Below, one piece after another: positions 24,961-34,250 of a stretch of 64,000 bases of DNA (within the stretch, counting starts at the first letter, position 1; every line of letters begins with the position of its first letter). A program made the position numbers and the translations under genes. The stretch lies in assembly GCA_002279825.1 (NCBI GenBank), contig NCCV01000003.1, positions 1 through 64,000 on the forward strand. The letters run 5' to 3'. Below the pieces are notes generated by a model that saw nothing but the letters and a program-made list of their open reading frames with translations, did not search any database and was not told the origin of the DNA. Origin of the DNA: Sphingomonadales bacterium 12-68-11. Lineage in GTDB: Bacteria > Pseudomonadota > Alphaproteobacteria > Sphingomonadales > Sphingomonadaceae.

Positions 24961-26220
24961 TCAGTCGATGGCCTTGACGATCAGGCTTGCGTTAGTGCCG
25001 CCGAAACCGAAGCTGTTGTTGAGCGCCGCGCGCACCGGCCGCTTCTTGGCGACATGCGGCACCAGGTCGGCGCCTTCGGTACCCTCGTCGGGATTGTCGA
25101 GGTTAAGCGTGGGCGGCACGATCTGGTCGCGAATGGCAAGGATGCAAAAGATCGTCTCAACCGCGCCGGCGCCGCCCAGCAGGTGGCCAATGGCCGACTT
25201 GGTCGAGCTCATCGACACCGTGCCCATGGCATCCCCGAACAGTCGCTTGACCGCCCCGAGCTCGATCGTGTCGGCCATCGTCGAAGTGCCGTGCGCGTTG
25301 ATGTAGTCGATGTCCGACGGTGCCATGCCCGCCTTTTTCAGCGCGGCGGTCATCGAACGGAACGCGCCGTCCATTTCAGGGTCGGGCGCGGTGACGTGAT
25401 AGGCGTCGCCCGACAGGCCGTAGCCGACCACTTCGGCGTAGATCTTGGCGCCGCGCGCCTTGGCGTGCTCATACTCCTCGAGCACCACCACGCCGGCACC
25501 CTCGCCCATCACAAACCCGTCGCGATCGCGGTCATAGGGCCGGCTGGCCGCTTCGGGCCGGTCGTTGAAGCTCATGTTGAGCGCACGCGCCTGCGCGAAC
25601 CCGGCGATGCCGATCGGGCAGATGGTCGCTTCCGCGCCGCCCGCGAGCATGATGTCGGCGTCGTCGTCCTTGATCATGCGCGCCGCGTCGCCGATCGAAT
25701 GCGCGCCGGTCGAACAGGCGGTCACCACCGCGTGGTTCGGGCCCTTGAGCCCGTATTTGATGCTGACCTGGCCGGAGATAAGGTTGATCAGGCGGCCGTG
25801 GACGAAGTGCGGCGAAACCCGGCTCGGCCCCTTTTCGGCCAGCAGCAGGCTCTCGCTCTCGATCCCTGGCAAACCGCCGATCCCCGAGCCGATCGACACG
25901 CCGGCGCGCAGCTTGGTGGCTTCGTCCATCTCGGTGAGACCGGCATCCTCGAGCGCCTGTCCGGCGGCATCGACCCCGAACACGATGAACGGATCGACCT
26001 GGCGCTGCACTTTGTGATCGACGCGCTTGCCCGGATCGAACCCGTACGGGTGATCGGCGGGCTTCACCTCGCAGGCGATCTGGCACTTGTACTCGCTGGC
26101 ATCGAACCGCGTGATGGGTCCGGCACCGCTCTTGCCCGCCAGGATGTTGGACCAGGTCGTCTCAACGTCGCCTCCCAAGGGGGTGACGAGGCCGAGCCCG
26201 GTTACGACCACTCGCCGCAT
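24961..26220 (-). CDS. fabF: 3-oxoacyl-ACP synthase II
   Basis: Condensing enzyme that elongates acyl-ACP with malonyl-ACP. The 419-residue product has the active-site Cys in VTACSTGAHSIG, the two His in NAHGTSTMADTIE and KSAIGHLLGGAGAVE, and the C-terminal FGFGGTNASL. The start MRRVVVTGLGLVTPLG is standard. It lies 89 bases downstream of acpP, with a weak hairpin between, and directly before mltG. Confidence 0.97.
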   Translation of the reverse strand: MRRVVVTGLGLVTPLGGDVETTWSNILAGKSGAGPITRFDASEYKCQIACEVKPADHPYGFDPGKRVDHKVQRQVDPFIVFGVDAAGQALEDAGLTEMDEATKLRAGVSIGSGIGGLPGIESESLLLAEKGPSRVSPHFVHGRLINLISGQVSIKYGLKGPNHAVVTACSTGAHSIGDAARMIKDDDADIMLAGGAEATICPIGIAGFAQARALNMSFNDRPEAASRPYDRDRDGFVMGEGAGVVVLEEYEHAKARGAKIYAEVVGYGLSGDAYHVTAPDPEMDGAFRSMTAALKKAGMAPSDIDYINAHGTSTMADTIELGAVKRLFGDAMGTVSMSSTKSAIGHLLGGAGAVETIFCILAIRDQIVPPTLNLDNPDEGTEGADLVPHVAKKRPVRAALNNSFGFGGTNASLIVKAID

Positions 26221-26309
26221 TATCTCTCTCTCCGCTTAAAGCGCGAAAGGCCCAGCCCTGCGGCTGAGCCTTCCTCTACCCGTCCGCATGCGGCGGGATC
26301 GTCCGCGGC

Positions 26310-26552
26310 TCAGCCTTCGCTGGCGTTCTCTTCGATGTAGGCGTTGGCGTCACCCACGGTGTTGATCTTCTCGGCGGCGTCGTCCGGGATTTCGACCCCG
26401 AACTCCTCCTCGAACGCCATCACCAGCTCGACGATGTCGAGGCTGTCGGCACCGAGGTCGTCGATGAAGCTCGCGTCGGGCGTGACCTTGTCTTCTTCGA
26501 CGCCGAGATGTTCGACGACGATCTTCTTCACGCGGTCGGCGATATCGCTCAT
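26310..26552 (-). CDS. acpP: Acyl carrier protein
   Basis: An 80-residue acidic four-helix carrier for growing acyl chains. The phosphopantetheine attachment Ser is in the motif [18 protein letters not shown]. The start at 26552 gives [18 protein letters not shown], the usual N-terminus; the frame is open further upstream without similarity. AGGGCAAC precedes the ATG. First gene of the acpP-fabF-mltG run. Confidence 0.97.
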   Translation of the reverse strand: MSDIADRVKKIVVEHLGVEEDKVTPDASFIDDLGADSLDIVELVMAFEEEFGVEIPDDAAEKINTVGDANAYIEENASEG

Positions 26553-26734
26553 GTGTTGCCCTCTCACGAAACTAAGGGGTGGAATTGCGCTCGCCCTAAT
26601 GAACGGTGGGGGCGGTGGCAAGTGCCGCTTGGCTGCGATCCACGGGCCGGGACTCGGCAGGCGGGACCGCGCGCCAAGCGGCCAAGGCCAGTCCGGCGGG
26701 CGAGTTGCGGCCGAAATCGCGCGAGCGCGCGTCG

Positions 26735-27958
26735 TCAGTCGGCGGTCTTCCGCTTCCGCTTGTCGTCGTACATGCGCTGGTCGGCGAGCACCCTCAGCGA
26801 TTGGCTTTCGGCCGCCTCGTAGGGATAGCAAGCGACGCCGATGCTTGCGGCGACGCCGATCTCTTCGCCCTGCGGGAGCACCATCGGCGGCTCGAAGGCG
26901 CGGCGAATGCGCTCGATCACCATCGCCGCGCCGCAATCCGGGAGCGTCGAGAGCATCAGCAGCGCGAACTCGTCGCCGCCGAGACGAAACGCCCGGTCAG
27001 GGGCCCGCACGCTGGCGGACAGGCGCCGAGCCGCTTCCACCAGCACCGCGTCGCCGACGTCGTGACCGAGTTGGTCGTTGACGTCCTTGAAGGCATCGAG
27101 GTCGAGCACGAACAGGCCGAGCGTGCGGTTGGCGGGGCCGGCCGCGGCGATAGCCAGTTCGTACTCCCGCTCGAACGCGGCCCGGTTGCCCAGCCCGGTC
27201 AGCGGATCGTGCTCGGCCTGATGCGCGAGGGCGCGGTTTTCGATCAGCATGGTCTGCTGCCAGCCTTGCAGCTCGCCCAGCAGGCTGTTGAAGTCCTGGG
27301 TAAAGCGGTCGATCTCCGCGATCCCCGAGACGCTCAGGCGGCGGCCGAACTGGCGATCCCGGCTGACCGCACGCGCCACTTCGGCGATATGCTCGAGCGG
27401 GGCGACCACTTCCTCGTGCAGACGCCGCGCCAGCACGCGCGTCGCCACGATCGTGATCGCCAGGCACGCCAGGCCGATCGCGAAGCCCCACACCGAATAC
27501 CGGAAAGCCTGCGACACGCTGCCATAGGCGCGGACCGTCCCCAGCGTGCGGTCCGGGCCGGCGATCGGCGCTTCAACGGGGCTCGGCCAGATGACTTGGT
27601 TGAGCGCGTGTTCGAGATCGGTCTCCGCGCCGGCACCCGGTTGCCAGACCGCGATCAGGCGCCCGGCGCTGTCGATTACCTCGATGCGGCGCGCGCGCGT
27701 CGCGGTGCTGACCGAGCCGATCGCGCTGCGCACCTCGTCCGCATCGCCGAAAAACATCGCAGGCTCGACCGCATAGCTGACGGTCCGGACGCTGAGCGTG
27801 AGATTGTTCTGGTTGAACACCCGCAGCAGGATCGCGCCGGTCAAAGTCAGGCTCGTCGCCGCCAGGATTACCGCGAACGTCACCATGCGATAGTGCCCAC
27901 GCGCGAGGATCTCGCGGATGCCCGAGGGCTTCGCCCCGGTTCCGTCCCACAGCGGCAT
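26735..27958 (-). CDS. Membrane diguanylate cyclase, YfiN/TpbB-like
   Basis: Makes cyclic di-GMP. The 407-residue protein has an N-terminal membrane helix ([21 protein letters not shown]), a periplasmic domain of about 110 residues with [14 protein letters not shown] (as in YfiN-type CHASE8 sensors), and a second helix ([20 protein letters not shown]). A HAMP-like segment then leads to a GGDEF domain with an intact active site ([12 protein letters not shown]) and [13 protein letters not shown]. The ATG at 27958 overlaps the stop of the YfiR-like gene (ATGA). By analogy with the Pseudomonas Yfi system the periplasmic partner would hold it inactive. No RxxD inhibitory site is obvious. Confidence 0.9.
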   Translation of the reverse strand: MPLWDGTGAKPSGIREILARGHYRMVTFAVILAATSLTLTGAILLRVFNQNNLTLSVRTVSYAVEPAMFFGDADEVRSAIGSVSTATRARRIEVIDSAGRLIAVWQPGAGAETDLEHALNQVIWPSPVEAPIAGPDRTLGTVRAYGSVSQAFRYSVWGFAIGLACLAITIVATRVLARRLHEEVVAPLEHIAEVARAVSRDRQFGRRLSVSGIAEIDRFTQDFNSLLGELQGWQQTMLIENRALAHQAEHDPLTGLGNRAAFEREYELAIAAAGPANRTLGLFVLDLDAFKDVNDQLGHDVGDAVLVEAARRLSASVRAPDRAFRLGGDEFALLMLSTLPDCGAAMVIERIRRAFEPPMVLPQGEEIGVAASIGVACYPYEAAESQSLRVLADQRMYDDKRKRKTAD

Positions 27959-28509
27959 CAATCGCCTCCCGGCGATTCGGACATCCGCAGCACGCGGGGG
28001 TCGATCCGGACCTGCGAGCGCGAGACCGCGTCGAGATTGATCCGGAACGCCATCTCGTCGAGTTCGAACAGCAGACAGATCATCGCGCCGCTCCGGCAGG
28101 CGGGATCGTTTTCCGCGATCGTCAGCACCGCGGTTTCGCGCAGTCCGGCGATGATCGCGCGCTGCTCGGCGAGCGAAAGCCGGCCGAGATAGACGATTTC
28201 GCAGCGTTCCGGAGCGATCGCGGAGACCGGCCCGGCGACCGGGCGCAGTTGCCTGCCCCGCGCGAGCGGCTGGACCGTGAACCGCTCGGCGTGATCGGAC
28301 GGACCGGCGAGGCACAGCCGGAGCGTTTCGCGTTCCGAGGGCCAGCGCGAGTATTCGGCGATCGCGGTGAGGGTGCGCGCGAGGGGGCCGGCATAGGGCG
28401 CCGGCCCGGCATCGAGGCTCAGCCCCGCCTTGCTGACCTGGGCGTCTGCCGCGGCGGATGCCGGGAGGCCCAGCGCCAGCAGCGCTATGCCAAGAAGTGC
28501 TCTGAACAA
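27958..28509 (-). CDS. YfiR-like periplasmic protein (DUF4154)
   Basis: A 183-residue exported protein. The N-terminus MFRALLGIALLALGLPASAAADA is a signal peptide. The body matches the YfiR style: LARTLTAIAEYSRWPSERETLRLCLAG, a long middle strand-rich region, then EIVYLGRLSLAEQRAII, AVLTIAENDPACRSGAMICLLFE and IDPRVLRM. Four cysteines fit the redox disulfides known in YfiR. No ATG or GTG lies in frame at the N-terminus, so I use the TTG at 28509; its ribosome-binding site is weak. The stop overlaps the cyclase start. I infer it represses the cyclase in the periplasm. Confidence 0.8.
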   Translation of the reverse strand: MFRALLGIALLALGLPASAAADAQVSKAGLSLDAGPAPYAGPLARTLTAIAEYSRWPSERETLRLCLAGPSDHAERFTVQPLARGRQLRPVAGPVSAIAPERCEIVYLGRLSLAEQRAIIAGLRETAVLTIAENDPACRSGAMICLLFELDEMAFRINLDAVSRSQVRIDPRVLRMSESPGGD

Positions 28510-28562
28510 TTTATGCGCCGCCCGCGCGTTCGACCGGCCCCAGGGAGGGACGGCCGAACATC

Positions 28563-30353
28563 TCAGCTCTTGGCGGCTTCGGCGAGCCGAATGTTCAATT
28601 CGCGCAATTGCTTGGCCGAAACCTGCGAGGGCGCGCCCATCATCAGGTCTTCGGCCTTCTGGGTCATCGGGAAGGTGATGACCTCGCGAATGTTGGGCTC
28701 GTCGGCCAGCAGCATGACGATCCGGTCCACCCCCGGCGCCGAACCGCCGTGCGGCGGGGCGCCGAACTTGAACGCATTGATCATGCCGGCGAACTGGCTG
28801 TCGACGTCCTCGCGCGAGTAACCGGCGATCTCGAAGGCCTTGTACATGATTTCCGGCCGGTGGTTCCGGATCGCGCCCGACGACAGTTCGACCCCGTTGC
28901 AGACGATGTCGTACTGGTAGGCGAGAATCTCGAGCGGATCCTTGGTCTCGAGCGCCTCGAGTTCGCCCTGCGGCATCGAGAACGGGTTGTGGCTGAAGTC
29001 GACCTTCTTGGCGTCTTCGTCGTACTCGAACATCGGGAAGTCCACGATCCAGCAGAACTCGAACCGGTTCTTGTCGATGAGCCCGAGCTGCTCCCCGACA
29101 CGGGTGCGGGCGAGACCGGCAAGCCGCGCGGCCTGGGCTTCGGGGCCGGCGGCGAAGAACAGCCCGTCGTCCGGGCCGAGGCCGAGTGCATCGGCCAGCG
29201 CATCCATCTTCTCGGGGCCGTGGTTCTTGGCGATCGGCCCGCCCCACTCGCCGGCCTTGCGCGTCGCGTAACCGAGCCCTGGGAAGCCTTCGCTCTGCGC
29301 CCAGGCGTTCATGTCGTCGAAGAACTTGCGGCTATGCTCGGCTGTGCCCGGCGCGGGGATCGTGCGCACGACGTCGCCGGCCTCGACGATCGCGGCGAAG
29401 CGCCCGAAGCCCGAGCCGACGAATTCGGGCGAGACGTCCGAGATCACGATCGGGTTGCGCAAGTCGGGCTTGTCGTTGCCGTATTTGAGCATCGATTCCT
29501 TGTAAGGGATGCGCGCGAACGGCAGCGGGGAGACGCTGCGCGCCTTCCCGTCATGAGCGGCGAACTCCTCGAACACCCCGTGCAGCACAGGTTCGATCGC
29601 CGCGAACACGTCGTCCTGGGTGACGAAGCTCATCTCGAAATCGAGCTGGTAGAACTCGCCCGGCGAGCGGTCGGCGCGCGCGTCCTCGTCGCGGAAGCAC
29701 GGCGCGATCTGGAAGTAGCGGTCGAAACCCGCGACCATCAGCAGTTGCTTGAACATCTGCGGCGCCTGCGGGAGCGCGTAGAACTTGCCCGGGTGAACGC
29801 GGCTCGGGACCAGGTAATCGCGCGCGCCCTCGGGCGAACTCGCCGTCAGGATCGGGGTCTGGAACTCGGTGAACCCCTGCCCGATCATCCGCTGGCGCAG
29901 GCTCGCAATCACGTTCGAGCGCAGCACGATGTTCCGGTGCAGCCGCTCACGACGCAGATCGAGGAAGCGGTAGCGCAGACGGATGTCCTCGGGATAGTCG
30001 GCCTCGCCGGCGACCGGCAGCGGCAGTTCGTCGGCGCGGCTCTGAACAGTCACCCCGCGCGCATAAACCTCGATCTCGCCGGTCGGCAGGTTGGCATTGG
30101 TCGTGCCGTCGCCCCGCGCTTTCACCGTGCCGTCGATCGTCACGACGCTCTCCGCGCGCAAGTGCTCGAACACTTCGAGTGCCGGGGAATCGGAGTCGGC
30201 GACGATCTGAGTGATGCCGTAGTGGTCGCGCAGATCGACAAACAGCACCCCTCCGTGGTCCCGTTTGCGGTGCACCCAGCCCGACAGGCGGACCGTCTGC
30301 CCGACGTGCTCGGCGCGGAGCGCGGCACAGTTGTGGGTACGATAGGCGTGCAT
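28563..30353 (-). CDS. aspS: Aspartyl-tRNA synthetase
   Basis: Class II synthetase charging tRNA with aspartate. The 596-residue product has an N-terminal OB fold ([23 protein letters not shown]), the bacterial insertion domain, motif 2 ([22 protein letters not shown]) and motif 3 ([19 protein letters not shown]). The ATG at 30353 gives [13 protein letters not shown], the usual start. Alphaproteobacterial enzymes of this kind are often non-discriminating (also charge tRNA-Asn); that is family knowledge, not visible here. Confidence 0.97.
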   Translation of the reverse strand: MHAYRTHNCAALRAEHVGQTVRLSGWVHRKRDHGGVLFVDLRDHYGITQIVADSDSPALEVFEHLRAESVVTIDGTVKARGDGTTNANLPTGEIEVYARGVTVQSRADELPLPVAGEADYPEDIRLRYRFLDLRRERLHRNIVLRSNVIASLRQRMIGQGFTEFQTPILTASSPEGARDYLVPSRVHPGKFYALPQAPQMFKQLLMVAGFDRYFQIAPCFRDEDARADRSPGEFYQLDFEMSFVTQDDVFAAIEPVLHGVFEEFAAHDGKARSVSPLPFARIPYKESMLKYGNDKPDLRNPIVISDVSPEFVGSGFGRFAAIVEAGDVVRTIPAPGTAEHSRKFFDDMNAWAQSEGFPGLGYATRKAGEWGGPIAKNHGPEKMDALADALGLGPDDGLFFAAGPEAQAARLAGLARTRVGEQLGLIDKNRFEFCWIVDFPMFEYDEDAKKVDFSHNPFSMPQGELEALETKDPLEILAYQYDIVCNGVELSSGAIRNHRPEIMYKAFEIAGYSREDVDSQFAGMINAFKFGAPPHGGSAPGVDRIVMLLADEPNIREVITFPMTQKAEDLMMGAPSQVSAKQLRELNIRLAEAAKS

Positions 30354-30470
30354 CGCTGACTCTTCCAATCTCGGGGCCTATGGCGCTAGGGAGCCGGCGC
30401 TAACAGGGGAAGGCCCCCGCCTTGTCAAGCCGCCGGCCCGGCGTGCGTGCCGCCCTATAGAAAAGTGCCG

Positions 30471-31757
30471 ATGAAAATACACCCGCTCATCACCACGACC
30501 CGCGAGCTCGCCGATCTTTGCGACCGGCTGGCGAAATTCGATTTCGTGGCCGTCGACACCGAATTCATGCGCGAGAACACCTACTACCCGCTGTTGTGCC
30601 TGATCCAGGTCGGCAACGAGGAAGAGGCGGCAGCGGTCGATCCGCTGGCCGAGGGTCTCGACCTTGCGCCGCTGCTCGAGCTGATGACCAACAACGAGGA
30701 CGTGCTCAAGGTCTTCCACGCCGGCGGGCAGGACGTCGAAATCGTCTACAACCTGACCGGCAAGACCCCGCATCCGATCTTCGACACCCAAGTGGCGATG
30801 ATGGCGATCAGCCAGTCCGAACAGATCGGTTACGCCAACCTCGTCGAAAGCTGGCTCGGTAAGACGATCGACAAGGGTGCGCGCTTCACCGACTGGAGCC
30901 GGCGCCCGCTGTCCGAGCGGCAGATCGAATATGCGATCGGCGATGTCACCTATCTCGCGCGTATCTTTCCCAAGATCCTCAAGAAGCTGATCAAGTCCGG
31001 CCGCGGCGTGTGGCTCGACGCCGAGATGGAGAAGCTCGCCGATCCGCACAATTACGCCAACGATCTCGAAACCGCCTGGCACCGCATCCGCGCACCCAGC
31101 CGCAACGCGGTGGTGCTTGGCCGCCTCAAGGCGCTCGCCGCCTGGCGCGAGACCGAGGCGCAGGGCAAGGATATCCCGCGCGGGCGCATCATGCGCGACG
31201 AGACGCTCGCCGATCTCGCCAGCCAGCCGCCGAAGAAGCAGGAAGATCTCGCCAAAGTCCGCGGGCTTAGCCAGGCATGGCGCGACAACGACATCGGCAA
31301 ACGCCTGATGCGCGTGCTGCGCGACGCCGAGCCGCTGCCCGAGGCCGAAATGCCCGACAAACCCAAGCGCGGCGCCCCGCTCGGCAAGGAAGGCGCACTG
31401 GTCGCCGATTTGCTCAAGCTCCTGCTCAAGATCCGCACGCGCGAGATCGACGTCGCCGCCCGGCTGCTGACCCGCTCGGACGAACTCGAAGCGCTCGCCG
31501 CCGGGGTGCGCGACCTTCCGGTGCTGCAGGGCTGGCGCTACGAAGCGTTCGGGCGCGACGCGCTCGAGCTGGTCGAGGGCCGGCTGGGGTTCGGGGTCGA
31601 AAAGGGCCGCCTCAAGATGACCCGCATCGACCGCGAGGCGCAGGCGATCGCCGAAGCGAGCGTCAAGCCGCTCGACGACGACGACGAGGACGGCCCGGCC
31701 TTCACCCTGGTCGACGACGGCGCGCCCGATAGCGACGCGGATCAGGCCGCCGAGTGA
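30471..31757 (+). CDS. rnd: Ribonuclease D
   Basis: 3'-to-5' exoribonuclease for tRNA and other RNA 3' ends. The 428-residue protein has the DEDDy catalytic domain: VAVDTEFMRE, HAGGQDVEIVYN and the last motif YAIGDVTYLARIF with its Tyr. HRDC domains follow (RLKALAAWRE, then the second). The acidic C-terminus ends DSDADQAAE. The ATG at 30471 starts MKIHPLITTTREL; the frame is open 24 bases further upstream but lacks conservation. The stop overlaps the oxyR start (GTGA). Confidence 0.95.
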   Translation: MKIHPLITTTRELADLCDRLAKFDFVAVDTEFMRENTYYPLLCLIQVGNEEEAAAVDPLAEGLDLAPLLELMTNNEDVLKVFHAGGQDVEIVYNLTGKTPHPIFDTQVAMMAISQSEQIGYANLVESWLGKTIDKGARFTDWSRRPLSERQIEYAIGDVTYLARIFPKILKKLIKSGRGVWLDAEMEKLADPHNYANDLETAWHRIRAPSRNAVVLGRLKALAAWRETEAQGKDIPRGRIMRDETLADLASQPPKKQEDLAKVRGLSQAWRDNDIGKRLMRVLRDAEPLPEAEMPDKPKRGAPLGKEGALVADLLKLLLKIRTREIDVAARLLTRSDELEALAAGVRDLPVLQGWRYEAFGRDALELVEGRLGFGVEKGRLKMTRIDREAQAIAEASVKPLDDDDEDGPAFTLVDDGAPDSDADQAAE

Positions 31758-32650
31758 CCATCTACCTGCCCACCATCAAGCAGCTCCAGTATCTGGTGGC
31801 GCTGCACGAGAAGGGGCATTTCGGCCGCGCCGCGGAGGCATGCTTTGTGTCGCAGTCGACGCTTTCTGCGGGTATCCGCGAACTCGAATCGCTGCTCGAT
31901 GCGACGCTGGTCGAGCGCAGCCGGCGGGTGGTGCGCTTCACCCCGCTCGGCAACGCGGTCGTCGCCAAGGCCCACCGGCTGCTGCGCGAAGCCGAAGAGC
32001 TCAGCGATCTGGTTCAGGCCAGCGGCAAGCCGCTCGCCGGCGAGCTGCGGATGAGCGTGATCCCAACCATCGCGCCGTTTCTGCTGCCGCGCATCCTGCC
32101 GCGGCTGCGCAAGGAACGGCCCAATCTCAAGCTGTTCCTGCGCGAGGAACTGAGCGGCGACGCGGTCGAATCGCTTCATCACGGCCGCGCCGATTGCGTG
32201 CTGCTGGCGCTGCCGTTCCCTACCGGCGAAGTCGAGATGGAGCACATCTCCGAGGACCGGCTGTTCGTCGCATTCCCCGAGAACGACCCGCGAGATCCGC
32301 CCGACGCCATCCCGGCGTCGATGATCGACGAGGGGCGGCTGCTGCTGCTCGAGGACGGTCATTGCCTGAAGGAACACGCGCTTGCAGCCTGCAACCGGCC
32401 CGAACTGCGCGCCAGCGCGACCGTGATCGGCACCTCGCTGCATACGATGGTGCAAATGGTCGACAACGGGCTCGGCCTGACGATGCTGCCTGAAATGGCG
32501 ATCGAGGCGGGTATCCTGCGCGGCACGCATGTCGTCGCCCGGCCGCTCAAGGCCAAGCACGCCAGCCGCGAGATTGCGCTGATCTGGCGCCGCAACAGCC
32601 CGCGCGCGGACGATTTCCGCCTGCTCGCGCAGGAACTGCGGGCGGGCTGA
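31754..32650 (+). CDS. oxyR: Hydrogen-peroxide-sensing regulator OxyR
   Basis: LysR-type activator of peroxide defence. The 298-residue product begins with the LysR HTH (YLVALHEKGHFGRAAEACFV, SQSTLSAGIRELE). In the effector domain the sequence LLLLEDGHCLKEHALAAC carries both redox cysteines of OxyR (Cys199 and Cys208 in E. coli), which separates it from other LysR proteins. The start is GTG at 31754, overlapping the rnd stop. No catalase or peroxiredoxin gene is adjacent, so its targets lie elsewhere. Confidence 0.92.
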   Translation: MTIYLPTIKQLQYLVALHEKGHFGRAAEACFVSQSTLSAGIRELESLLDATLVERSRRVVRFTPLGNAVVAKAHRLLREAEELSDLVQASGKPLAGELRMSVIPTIAPFLLPRILPRLRKERPNLKLFLREELSGDAVESLHHGRADCVLLALPFPTGEVEMEHISEDRLFVAFPENDPRDPPDAIPASMIDEGRLLLLEDGHCLKEHALAACNRPELRASATVIGTSLHTMVQMVDNGLGLTMLPEMAIEAGILRGTHVVARPLKAKHASREIALIWRRNSPRADDFRLLAQELRAG

Positions 32651-32699
32651 AGGCCTTCCGGCGATTGCCGGATGCCCGGCCCGGTGGAATAAAGGCGGC

Positions 32700-33566
32700 A
32701 TGATCGCAGCGCCCGGCAACCCACCGCTCTCTCCTCGCAGGTGGCTGCTGCAGTGCGGCGCGGCGCTGGCCATCCTCCCCATGCTAGGCGGCTGCGTGGC
32801 GGCGGCGATCATGGTGCCGACGATGGCCGGGATGGGCTACATCTTCACAAACGGCAAACGCGTGCGCGCCGCGACCCCACGCCCGGAGCCGTCGGCACTC
32901 GCCCAGCGCGGCACCGCGCTGCCTCCTGGCGTCACGCTGACCGAGCTGACCGAGCTGCCGCCGCCTTCCGGCTTGCAACCCGTCGTTTTCACCGACCCCG
33001 GCTGGCGGGCGTTCTTTGCCTATGCGCACGATCGAGCCGCCAGCCTTGCGGCCGAGGGCCCTGCGCAATCGGCGCTGCTCGCCCCGCAAGGGGCGGTGTC
33101 GATGCGCCCGGACCGCCGCTCCTGCGAAGACCGGACCCCGGCGGTGCTGATCGATCTCGATCCCGGTGACGCCGCTCTCGCCGACACGCCCGGCACAGTC
33201 GCGCCGCCCTATCTCGCGCCCGAGCTCGATCGGCTGCGGCAGGCGGGCGTGATGGTGGTGTGGATATCGCAAACCCCGGCCGACGCGGTCGGCGCGGTGG
33301 GCGAGGCCTTGCTGCGGACCGGGCTCGATCCGACCGGCCGCGACCCGCTGCTGCTCATTCGCGGTCCTCAGCAGCGCAAGCAAATGCTGCGCGAAGCCGC
33401 CAATCGCGACGTCTGCCTGCTCGCCATCGCCGGCGACGAACGGAGCGATTTCGACGAACTGTTCGATTACTTGCGCGGTCCGCCCGACGCTACGCTGTTC
33501 GAGACTCTGATCGGGTCCGGCTGGTTCCTGGTCCCGCCGCCGCTGGCCCCGTCTCCCGCGCCCTGA
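32700..33566 (+). CDS. Lipoprotein with HAD-like acid phosphatase domain
   Basis: A 288-residue protein with a twin-arginine-poor signal (RRWLLQCGAALAILPMLGGC) ending in a lipobox. From residue 145 it follows the HAD pattern of class B/e(P4)-type acid phosphatases. TPAVLIDLDPGDAAL stands for motif I, VMVVWISQTPADA for motif II, a Lys-containing RGPQQRKQMLREA for motif III, and AGDERSDFDELFDYL for motif IV. Motif I reads DLDPGD instead of DxDxT/V, so activity is uncertain. It is likely a periplasmic membrane-attached phosphatase or a degenerate relative. It is convergent with pgsA. Confidence 0.72.
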   Translation: MIAAPGNPPLSPRRWLLQCGAALAILPMLGGCVAAAIMVPTMAGMGYIFTNGKRVRAATPRPEPSALAQRGTALPPGVTLTELTELPPPSGLQPVVFTDPGWRAFFAYAHDRAASLAAEGPAQSALLAPQGAVSMRPDRRSCEDRTPAVLIDLDPGDAALADTPGTVAPPYLAPELDRLRQAGVMVVWISQTPADAVGAVGEALLRTGLDPTGRDPLLLIRGPQQRKQMLREAANRDVCLLAIAGDERSDFDELFDYLRGPPDATLFETLIGSGWFLVPPPLAPSPAP

Positions 33567-34133
33567 TCAGTCCATGTGCCGCAGGCCGACCCGCAGGTAG
33601 TCCCAGCCGGTCACGACCGTCAGCACGGCAGCCGCCCACAAGCTGGCGAGGCCGGTCTGATGGACCCACTGGAACTGTGGCACTGCCCCGCCGAGTATCA
33701 GCGCGCCCAGAGCCACCAGTTGCAGCGTGGTCTTCCATTTGGCGAGCTGTGAGACCGGCACCGAGACTTGCAGTCCGCCGAGAAACTCGCGCAGGCCCGA
33801 CACCGCAATCTCGCGCATCAGGATGATCAGGCCAGCGACCACGTGGAGATCGCCGACGTAGGGCCCGGTCAGCACGCCCTTCGCGGTCAGGACCAGGATC
33901 ACCGCGGCGACCATGATCTTGTCGGCGATCGGATCGAGGAAGATGCCAAGCTTTGACACCGCGCCGCTGGAGCGCGCAAGCAGCCCGTCGAAGTAGTCGG
34001 TGATCCCCATCAGGCAGTAGAGCGCGAAAGCGAGCGCGTATCCGAGATGCCACTGCGGCCACCACAGCAAAGCCGCCAGCAGCGGGATCGTGACGATTCG
34101 CGAGAGCGTCAGCAAGTTGGGCAATGTCAGCAT
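33567..34133 (-). CDS. pgsA: CDP-diacylglycerol-glycerol-3-phosphate 3-phosphatidyltransferase
   Basis: Makes phosphatidylglycerol-phosphate. The 188-residue membrane protein has the CDP-alcohol phosphotransferase motif DYFDGLLAR...GIFLDPIADK and four to six hydrophobic segments. MLTLPNLLTLSRIV is the usual start. It ends against the HAD-like lipoprotein gene (no space between the stops) and is divergent from the LplT-like transporter, another phospholipid gene. Confidence 0.95.
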   Translation of the reverse strand: MLTLPNLLTLSRIVTIPLLAALLWWPQWHLGYALAFALYCLMGITDYFDGLLARSSGAVSKLGIFLDPIADKIMVAAVILVLTAKGVLTGPYVGDLHVVAGLIILMREIAVSGLREFLGGLQVSVPVSQLAKWKTTLQLVALGALILGGAVPQFQWVHQTGLASLWAAAVLTVVTGWDYLRVGLRHMD

Positions 34134-34250
34134 GCGAAACGCCGCCTAGCCGCAAAGCCCGCCCGGCAAAAGTCCACTTCCTCGCTTGTCGTTAACGGTG
34201 GGTCGACTAAGTGGGGCCAGCGCTCCCGGCGATCAGGCACCGACTAGAAC

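Noticed and set aside
26245..26275. Hairpin between acpP and fabF as a terminator
   Set aside because: It has one mismatch and lies inside an operon that is normally read through; at most an attenuator.
28608..30359. Plus-strand open frame opposite aspS
   Set aside because: Antisense of a conserved synthetase; no similarity pattern of its own.
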